A stretch of 64,000 nt of DNA from Streptomyces sp. NBC_00691 (GTDB lineage: Bacteria > Actinomycetota > Actinomycetes > Streptomycetales > Streptomycetaceae). The translations under genes and the position numbers were made by a program. Location of the stretch: contig NZ_CP109007.1 in assembly GCF_036226665.1 (NCBI RefSeq), forward strand, positions 2,830,501-2,894,500, written 5' to 3'. Below the pieces are notes generated by a model that searched no databases, was not told the DNA's origin, and was given only the letters and a program-made list of their open reading frames with translations. Positions 58,557-64,000 of the stretch are shown here, one piece after another (the stretch's first letter is position 1; every line of letters begins with the position of its first letter).

Positions 58557-59480
58557 CTACCGGGCGGAGCTGAGGGCCACTCCGCCGAGGATGAGCGCCA
58601 TGCAGGCCACGCCGAGGGCGCCGAGCCGTTCGCCGAGCAGGGCGTACGAGAGGAGGGCGACGCAGACCGGCTGGAGGTAGTAGACGATCCCGGCGCGGGC
58701 GGCGCCGATGAGGGCGACGGCCCTGTTCCAGGCGAAGAAGGCGACGGCGGAGGAGCCGACGCCCACATAGAGCAGGGGGCCGACGGTGGCGACGCCCGCG
58801 GTGAACCCGCCCTGGACGGCGAGGGAGACGGCGTACGCGGGGGCGAGCATCAGCGCGCCGAGCAGGAAGGTGACGAAGAGGAAGGCGAGTCCGCCGATCT
58901 CCGGGGGCCTGCGCTTGAGCAGGGCGCTGTACGAGGCGAAGGACAGGGCCGCGGCGAACATCCACAGGTCGCCCGCCCCGAGGTCGACGGCGAGGGAGTC
59001 CTTTCCGACGAGCAGCAGGACGCCGACGACGGCCGCCAGCATGCCGAGGACGCGGCGGGTGCCGAGGCGTTCGCCGCCGATCCGGGACCAGACCGCCATG
59101 ATCACCGGGGAGGCGGCCATGATCATGCCCATGTTGGTGGCGGAGGTGGTCAGTCCGGCCTGGTGCACCAGGGTGTTGTAGAGCGCGACGCCGAAGAGCG
59201 AGGCGAGCGCGACGAATCCGAAGTGCCGGCGGATCGCCTTCCGCTGCCGCCAGAACGGGCGGGCGGCGATCGGGGCGACGGCGACGAGGGCGATGATCCA
59301 GCGCCAGAAGACGGCCTGCACGGGTGGCACCGAGTCGGCCATGTCGCGGGTGGCGACGAAGCTGCCGGACCAGACGACGGTGGCGAGCAGGGCGAGGAGC
59401 ACGCCGAAGCCGGCGCCTCGGGCGGGCGCCGGCTTCCGGGTGACGTCGGGGGTCGGGTGGCGTGCGGTGATCAGGCTCAT
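58557..59480 (-). CDS. EamA/DMT-family transporter 1
   Basis: 307 residues, 10 membrane helices in two EamA repeats (LLALLATVVWSGSFVATRDMA first half; VGVGSSAVAFFAWNRAVALIG second half). Typically exports amino acids, purines or other metabolites, but substrate is not readable. It lies immediately upstream of lysR, forming a regulator-transporter pair, and its promoter carries the bipartite motif shared with alc. Confidence 0.92.
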   Translation of the reverse strand: MSLITARHPTPDVTRKPAPARGAGFGVLLALLATVVWSGSFVATRDMADSVPPVQAVFWRWIIALVAVAPIAARPFWRQRKAIRRHFGFVALASLFGVALYNTLVHQAGLTTSATNMGMIMAASPVIMAVWSRIGGERLGTRRVLGMLAAVVGVLLLVGKDSLAVDLGAGDLWMFAAALSFASYSALLKRRPPEIGGLAFLFVTFLLGALMLAPAYAVSLAVQGGFTAGVATVGPLLYVGVGSSAVAFFAWNRAVALIGAARAGIVYYLQPVCVALLSYALLGERLGALGVACMALILGGVALSSAR

Positions 59481-59485
59481 GGGGC

Positions 59486-60487
59486 CTACCGTCGCACTCC
59501 CGAACCTTCCAGGTCCATCGAAACTTCCTGACCATTCTTTTCAGTTGAACTGAATGTTTCCGCGCCCGACTCGACGACCGGCCCGGCCTCCACGACGGGC
59601 CCGGCCTCCACGACGGGCCCGGCCTCCTTCGGGGCCCGGGGGCTCAGCTGGCCGGCCAGGGTGGCGCCGAAGGCGATCGCCATGCCGAGCAGCTGCACCG
59701 CGCCGAGTGCCTGACCGAGCGCCACCCAGCCGATGATCGCGGCGGTGATGGGCGAGAGCGGGCCGAGGAGGGTGGCGGAGGAGGCGCTGAGCCGCTCGAT
59801 GCCGCGGAACCAGAGGAAGTACGAGATCGCGGTGTTGCCGAAGGCGAGGTAGGCGTACCCGGCCAGGTTGGTGCCGGTCAGGGCCGGCGGGGCGCCCTCG
59901 ATCAGGAAGGCGATCGGCAGGATGATCAGACCGCCCGCGGTGAGCTGCCAGCCGGTGAGCGCGAGGGCGCCGACGCCCTCGGGGCGGCCCCAGCGCTTGG
60001 TGAAGACGATGCCGGCCGACATCGACAGCGACGAGAGCAGTCCGGCGAGCACGCCGACGGTGTCGAACGCGGCCCCGGCCTTCAGGACCACGAGGCTGAC
60101 GCCGAAGGCGGCGGCGACGGCGGTGAGCAGGGTCTTCACCGTGGGCCTCTCGCCGAGGAACAGGGCGGCGAGGCCGACGACGAAGAGCGGGCCGACGGAG
60201 CCGACGACGGCGGCGACGCCGCCGGGGAGCCGGTAGGCGGCGAGGAAGAGCAGCGGGAAGAAGGCGCCGATGTTGAGGGCCCCGAGGACGGCGGACTTCC
60301 ACCACCAGGCCCCCTGCGGGAGCTTGCGGGTGAGCGCCAGGATGAGGAGTCCGGCGGGCAGGGCGCGCATCAGACCGGTGAAGAGCGGGCGGTCGGGCGG
60401 CAGGAACTCCGTGGTGACGAAGTAGGTGGAGCCCCAGGAGATCGGGGCCAGGGCGGTCAGTGCGACGACGGCTGCCTTGCGGGACAT
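59486..60487 (-). CDS. EamA/DMT-family transporter 2 with repetitive C-terminal tail
   Basis: 333 residues, 10 membrane helices with two EamA halves (APISWGSTYFVTTEFLPP; NTAISYFLWFRGIERLS). A cytoplasmic tail of about 45 residues has three EAGPVV units coded by an 18-base tandem repeat (59571-59624). The promoter elements of transporter 1 lie inside the last codons. Divergent from the MarR gene, whose operator probably controls it. Confidence 0.92.
   Translation of the reverse strand: MSRKAAVVALTALAPISWGSTYFVTTEFLPPDRPLFTGLMRALPAGLLILALTRKLPQGAWWWKSAVLGALNIGAFFPLLFLAAYRLPGGVAAVVGSVGPLFVVGLAALFLGERPTVKTLLTAVAAAFGVSLVVLKAGAAFDTVGVLAGLLSSLSMSAGIVFTKRWGRPEGVGALALTGWQLTAGGLIILPIAFLIEGAPPALTGTNLAGYAYLAFGNTAISYFLWFRGIERLSASSATLLGPLSPITAAIIGWVALGQALGAVQLLGMAIAFGATLAGQLSPRAPKEAGPVVEAGPVVEAGPVVESGAETFSSTEKNGQEVSMDLEGSGVRR
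59512..59554 (-). promoter_or_regulatory. Bipartite operator/promoter motif before EamA transporter 1
   Basis: GGTCCATCGAA (59512-59522), a 17-base gap, then the perfect palindrome TTCAGTTGAACTGAA (59540-59554). Same order and spacing as before alc. It lies inside the 3' end of the upstream EamA gene and ends 31 bases before the transporter 1 start. Confidence 0.7.
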
Positions 60488-60566
60488 GACGGTCTCCCCC
60501 TCGCTGCGGATGCCGTTCCGGGTGGACCGGACTGGCTTGGCGGTAATTAACTTACCACTAAGCTAC

Positions 60567-60580
60567 TTACTTGCAAGTGA
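60567..60580. promoter_or_regulatory. Probable MarR operator
   Basis: TTAC-TTGCAA-GTGA, a palindrome with one mismatch (perfect core ACTTGCAAGT), inside an A/T-rich spacer (60545-60590) between the divergent EamA transporter 2 and MarR genes. Confidence 0.6.
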
Positions 60581-60621
60581 CTTTCTTGCCATCGAGTCAC
60601 GTGGAAGGGGAGACTGCCCGC

Positions 60622-61134
60622 ATGGACACGAAGACCCCCGGCCCCGCCCACGACGCCGTCGACGCCATCACCGACCAGTGGGCGGCGGTCCGCCCCGACC
60701 TGGACACCGTGCCGATGGCCGTCTTCGGGCGGATCTACCGGCTCGCGAACGCCATGCGCGGCCGGGTGGACAAGGCGTACGCGCCCTACGGCCTGGCGCT
60801 CGGGGAGTTCGACGTGCTCGCGACCCTCCGCCGCTCCGGGGAGCCGTACACGCTGTCACCGCGCGAGCTGACGGCGACGCTGATGATCACCACCGGCGGG
60901 ATGACCGGCCGGCTGGACAAGCTGGAGAAGGCGGGGCTCGTCACCCGCAGCCCCGATCCGCACGACCGGCGCGGACTGCGGGTCACGCTCACCGAGCACG
61001 GCCGGGAACTGGTGGACCAGTCCGTCACGGCCGGTCTCGCGCAGCAGCGGGCGGCCCTGGAGGGCGCGCTCGACGAGGAGGAGGCGGCGCAGCTGGCCGG
61101 GCTTCTGCGCAAGCTGCTGGCGACGACCGCCTAG
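60622..61134 (+). CDS. MarR-family transcriptional regulator
   Basis: 170 residues. Winged helix with the recognition helix region LSPRELTATLMITTGGMTGRLDKLE and wing KAGLVTRSPDPHDRRGLRVTLTEHG (the DxR...G signature). ATG 60622 (MDTKTPGPAHDAV). Divergent from EamA transporter 2, so it likely represses that gene and itself through the palindrome at 60567-60580. Ligand unknown; probably the compound exported by the transporter. Confidence 0.92.
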   Translation: MDTKTPGPAHDAVDAITDQWAAVRPDLDTVPMAVFGRIYRLANAMRGRVDKAYAPYGLALGEFDVLATLRRSGEPYTLSPRELTATLMITTGGMTGRLDKLEKAGLVTRSPDPHDRRGLRVTLTEHGRELVDQSVTAGLAQQRAALEGALDEEEAAQLAGLLRKLLATTA

Positions 61135-61172
61135 GGGGTGTCACGCGCGGCTCTCCCGCGCGTCCACGCACG

Positions 61173-61213
61173 CGAGGGCGCCGCACGGTACGTCGTACCG
61201 TGCGGCGCCCTCG
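61173..61213. terminator. Perfect palindromic terminator between MarR and the small membrane protein gene
   Basis: 20-bp perfect arms around one central T, between convergent genes. Confidence 0.9.
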
Positions 61214-61234
61214 GCGGAGCGGAGGAGGAGGCGG

Positions 61235-61462
61235 TCAGGCCTTCTTGGACTTGTCGAGCACCATCACGAGCCCGGTGATCACCAGGAACAGCACCAGCGG
61301 TGCGGCCACGAACAGGCCGATGGTCTCGATGACCGACAGCTTGGGGGCCGGGTCGTCGCCGTCGTCGCGGGTGAGCGCGAGCGCGGGGGACGACATGAGC
61401 AGCATCATCAGCGTCGTACCGGCCGCGAGCGAGCCGGCGCGCAGTGCGTTCTTCTTGTCCAC
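61235..61462 (-). CDS. Small membrane protein with possible signal anchor
   Basis: 75 residues from a GTG: hydrophobic N-terminal segment (residues 9-28, SLAAGTTLMMLLMSSPALAL) ending in a signal-peptidase-like ALA site, a short acidic loop (TRDDGDDPAPK) and a second helix (IGLFVAAPLVLFLVITGLVMVL) with a KSKK end. No ribosome site is evident and a TACGTT lies six bases before the GTG, so a leaderless message is possible. Function unknown. Lies between malQ and a terminator. Confidence 0.75.
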   Translation of the reverse strand: MDKKNALRAGSLAAGTTLMMLLMSSPALALTRDDGDDPAPKLSVIETIGLFVAAPLVLFLVITGLVMVLDKSKKA

Positions 61463-61482
61463 GGTGCAAACGTAGCGAACAG

Positions 61483-63603
61483 CTAATCGGACCGCGCGCC
61501 CGGGGGTGCCGTACGGGCGTCGGAAGGGGTGGTGCGGGCCTCCGGTACCGCCGTCCGCGCGTGGAGTTCGCGCAGCAGGGCGTGCGCCCGGGGCGAGGCG
61601 GCGAGCCGCTCCAGGGTCATCGGCTGCCCGTCCGCGCCGGCGAGCGGCAGCCGCCAGTTGGGGTACTCGTCCCAGGTGCCGGGCAGGTTCTGCGGTCGGC
61701 GGTCGCCCACCGCGTCCGGCAGCCAGACGCCCACCATCCGGGCCGGGGTGTCGAGCAGGAACCGGTGGACGGCCCTGATCTCGGCCTCCTCGGCCCCCGG
61801 GCCCTCCGGGAGCAGCCCGAGCCGCTGGAACAGGCCCAGCCACTCGGCGGTCTCGGCCGCGTCCGCCGCCCGCTCGCGTGCCAGATCCCCGGGCAGCAGG
61901 CCGAGACGGTGCCGCAGGGCGACATGGTCGCCGGAGAGCCGGGCGGCCGTCGGGGGCAGGTCGTGGGTCGTGGCGGTGGCGACGCACTCCGCGCGCCACT
62001 CGGCCGGGGCCAGCGGACGGCCGGAGGCCGCCCAGTCCCGCTCGAACCAGAGCACGGAGGTGCCGAACACCCCACGCGCGGCCAGCTCCTCCCGCACACC
62101 GGACTCGACCGTGCCGAGGTCCTCGCCGATGACGAGGGCGCCGGCGCGGTGGGCCTCCAGGACGAGGACGGCGAGCATGGCCCCGGCGTCGTACCGGACG
62201 TAGGTGCCTTCGGTGGGCTCGCGACCCTCCGGCACCCACCAGAGCCGGAACAGGCCCATCACATGGTCGATGCGCAGCGCGCCCGCGTGGCGCAGGAGTT
62301 CGCGCAGGAGTCCGCGGTACGGGGCGTAGCCCGTGGCGGCCAGGGCGTCGGGCCGCCAGGGCGGCAGGCCCCAGTCCTGGCCGCGGGAGTTGAAGGCGTC
62401 GGGCGGGGCGCCGACCGACATGCCGGCCGCGAAGGCTTCCTGCTGGGCCCAGGCGTCGGAGCCCTCCGGGTGGACGCCGACCGCCAGGTCGTGGACGATC
62501 CCGATCTCCATCCCGGCCTCCCGGGCCGCCGCGGCGGCGTCGGCGAGCTGCCGGTCCGTCAGCCAGGCCAGCCGGCAGTGGAAGTCGACCCGGGCGGCGA
62601 GGGCGGGGTCGTCGCGGACGACGGCCTCCGCCTCGCGCGGCGTGCGCAGTTCCTCCGGCCAGGTCCGCCAGTGGTGGCCGTGGCGCTCGGCGAGCGCCTG
62701 GTAGGTGGCGTGGTCCTCCAGCGCGCGGCCGCGCGCGGCGAGGAAGTCGTGGAAGTCGGCGCGTCTGCCGGGGCCGAGTTCGACACCGCCGACGACGAGT
62801 TCGAGGGCGCGTCTCTTGACCTCCCACACGGCGTCCCGGTCGATCACCGCGCCCTTGCCGAGGACGCGTTCGCGCAGGTCGGCGGCGTCGGCGAGGATCA
62901 GGTCGAGCTCCTCGCGGCGCTCGGGGCCGATCAGGGCGTACTCGGGGACCGCCTCGATCCGCAGATGGACCGGGTCGGGGAAGCGGCGCGAGGACGGGCG
63001 GTACGGGGAGGGGTCGCTCGGAGCCCCGGGCACGCCCGCGTGGAGCGGGTTGACCTGGACGAAGCCGGCGCCGTGCGTGCGGCCGGCCCAGTCCGCCAGT
63101 TCGCGCAGGTCGCCGAGGTCGCCCATGCCCCAGGAGCGGGTGGAGAGCAGCGAGTAGAGCTGTACGAGCAGCCCGTACGCGCGCCGCTCGGGGGCGGGCA
63201 CGCGCGCGGGGGCGACGATCAGGGTGGCGGTGGCGGCGCGCCCGTCGGGGGCCTGCGCCTCGACCGTGTGGACGCCGGGGGGAAGGTGCTCCCAGTCCTC
63301 GCCGGTGACGACGGCGCCGTCCTCGGTGGTGACCCGGAGCCGGGTGCCGGGCGGCAGGTCCGCCGGCGGGCCGACGGGCTCCGCGCCGTGCCATCGGACC
63401 AGGGTCGGGGGCAACAGAAGCTCCCGGTCGGCCCGTTCGGCCGCTTCGAGGGCGGCGGCGACCGCTTCCGGCGTCGCCGCGTCCACGCCGAGGGCGCCGA
63501 GGACGGCCACCACGGTGGTGTCCGGCACGGGCACGGTGACCCCTGCGGAGGGGCTGTAGGCGGTGGCGACGCCGTGACGGGCGGCGAGACGGGCCAGGGT
63601 CAC
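61483..63603 (-). CDS. malQ: 4-alpha-glucanotransferase (GH77)
   Basis: 706 residues. It transfers alpha-1,4-glucan segments between maltodextrins. The nucleophile Asp is in ALRIDHVMGLFRLWW, the acid/base Glu in VIGEDLGTVE, and the third Asp in TTHDLPPTA. About 140 residues precede the catalytic barrel. GTG 63603 is used since GGAG precedes it; translation up to 63654 adds non-family sequence. A small ORF ends one base before this start, so coupling is possible. Confidence 0.95.
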   Translation of the reverse strand: MTLARLAARHGVATAYSPSAGVTVPVPDTTVVAVLGALGVDAATPEAVAAALEAAERADRELLLPPTLVRWHGAEPVGPPADLPPGTRLRVTTEDGAVVTGEDWEHLPPGVHTVEAQAPDGRAATATLIVAPARVPAPERRAYGLLVQLYSLLSTRSWGMGDLGDLRELADWAGRTHGAGFVQVNPLHAGVPGAPSDPSPYRPSSRRFPDPVHLRIEAVPEYALIGPERREELDLILADAADLRERVLGKGAVIDRDAVWEVKRRALELVVGGVELGPGRRADFHDFLAARGRALEDHATYQALAERHGHHWRTWPEELRTPREAEAVVRDDPALAARVDFHCRLAWLTDRQLADAAAAAREAGMEIGIVHDLAVGVHPEGSDAWAQQEAFAAGMSVGAPPDAFNSRGQDWGLPPWRPDALAATGYAPYRGLLRELLRHAGALRIDHVMGLFRLWWVPEGREPTEGTYVRYDAGAMLAVLVLEAHRAGALVIGEDLGTVESGVREELAARGVFGTSVLWFERDWAASGRPLAPAEWRAECVATATTHDLPPTAARLSGDHVALRHRLGLLPGDLARERAADAAETAEWLGLFQRLGLLPEGPGAEEAEIRAVHRFLLDTPARMVGVWLPDAVGDRRPQNLPGTWDEYPNWRLPLAGADGQPMTLERLAASPRAHALLRELHARTAVPEARTTPSDARTAPPGARSD

Positions 63604-63604
63604 T

Positions 63605-63802
63605 TCACACTCCGGGGGACTCCGTGCCCGCACTTCCTGGGGCGGTGGGTTCACTGGTGAGGGGGGCAGCCACGGTCAGGGGCGGCTCGCTGGTGAGGGG
63701 CTCGGCGTCGGGCAGCGGCGGCTCGCTGGTCAGCGGTTCGTCCGTCCTGGCCGGCTGCTCCGGAATCCGTATCCGTCCGAGGTGCGGGGCGGTCGTGGTC
63801 AC
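63605..63802 (-). CDS. Small Pro-rich ORF directly upstream of malQ
   Basis: 65 residues from GTG 63802 with GGGAG seven bases before it. Three repeats of PLTSEPPL-like sequence (EPLTSEPPLPDAEPLTSEPP, APLTSEPTAP). Its TGA ends one base before the malQ GTG. No family recognised. It may be a real small protein, a leader peptide coupling malQ translation, or chance; the ribosome site and exact coupling favour real translation. Confidence 0.45.
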   Translation of the reverse strand: MTTTAPHLGRIRIPEQPARTDEPLTSEPPLPDAEPLTSEPPLTVAAPLTSEPTAPGSAGTESPGV

Positions 63803-63893
63803 GGGGGTCTCCCGATTCGTCTCGACTGGTGGGACCTGGGTAACGACTGAGGCCTACCCACCGCACCTCGTTTTACCGGCGGAAAGCGGCGAA

Positions 63894-63903
63894 GTGACGT
63901 CAC
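63894..63903. promoter_or_regulatory. Perfect 10-base palindrome upstream of the malQ unit
   Basis: GTGACGTCAC about 90 bases before the small ORF. Possible operator or part of the promoter region. The window's last 198 bases contain no gene I can support. Confidence 0.35.
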
Positions 63904-64000
63904 CTCGCCGACGGATCGCCGGGCAAAGCCGACACATCGGCCACGTGCATTGACACCTCAGTGCGACGGGTGGTGGGCTCGTGACCCACTCGTGACCAAA

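Overview
This window is chromosomal DNA from a high-GC actinomycete, almost certainly a Streptomyces or close relative. The evidence is very strong G/C third-position bias, GTG starts, actinobacterial-type proteins (RNase E with the catalytic core between two disordered arms, paired ClpP1/ClpP2, a SpoIIE-type phosphatase, a mycothiol-linked Rv2466c-like protein) and a gene order that resembles the conserved Streptomyces core. I see no prophage, insertion sequence, CRISPR array or rRNA.

Layout. 1-6 kb: L21-L27-ObgE operon (leftward, obgE cut by the window edge), preceded by RNase E. 6-10.4 kb: the radical SAM pair TIGR03936/TIGR03960, separated by an unusual Gly-Arg/aromatic repeat protein. 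10.4-23.3 kb: CYTH-CHAD protein; the elongation/spore-wall cluster mreB-mreC-mreD-mrdA-rodA; ndk; a DUF4233 protein; folC; then two extra genes, a second MreB-like gene and an orphan histidine kinase. 23.5-31.7 kb: valS, a Pro/Gln-rich membrane-anchored protein, and the proteostasis genes tig, clpP1, clpP2 and clpX, with a ClgR-like box before clpP1. 31.9-32.2 kb: divergent tRNA-Pro(UGG) and tRNA-Gly(UCC). 32.3-37.1 kb: amphi-Trp protein, small membrane protein, SpoIIE phosphatase, Eis-like acetyltransferase, Nei/Fpg glycosylase, rpiB. 37.3-42.6 kb: three related amino-acid permeases with bioY inverted between the first and second. 42.8-56.1 kb: Fe-type superoxide dismutase with a Nur-like box, Rv2466c-like protein, two aminopeptidase N paralogues about 7 kb apart, a possible nuclease-fold protein, serine hydrolase, NUDIX, HPP and PNPOx-like proteins, a CGNR regulator, and asd. 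56.3-61.1 kb: a probable accessory block of allantoicase, LysR regulator, two EamA transporters and a divergent MarR regulator. 61.2-64 kb: small membrane protein and malQ.

The most interesting signals are these. (1) A bipartite DNA motif, GGTCCATCGAA-N17-TTCAG-N5-CTGAA, occurs with identical spacing before allantoicase and before the EamA-lysR pair, so it may define a small LysR regulon. (2) Three genes (histidine kinase, Eis-like acetyltransferase, lysR) have their own stop-codon region repeated in tandem just downstream. (3) A GGTTAG-type motif occurs three times between the CGNR regulator and the PNPOx-like gene. (4) A basic RRRATRK-type module recurs through both arms of RNase E. (5) The Gly-Arg/aromatic repeat protein sits between the two radical SAM partners. 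Most transcription units end in strong inverted repeats, three of which are perfect palindromes with a single central T. No stretch longer than 300 bases lacks a gene or another listed element.
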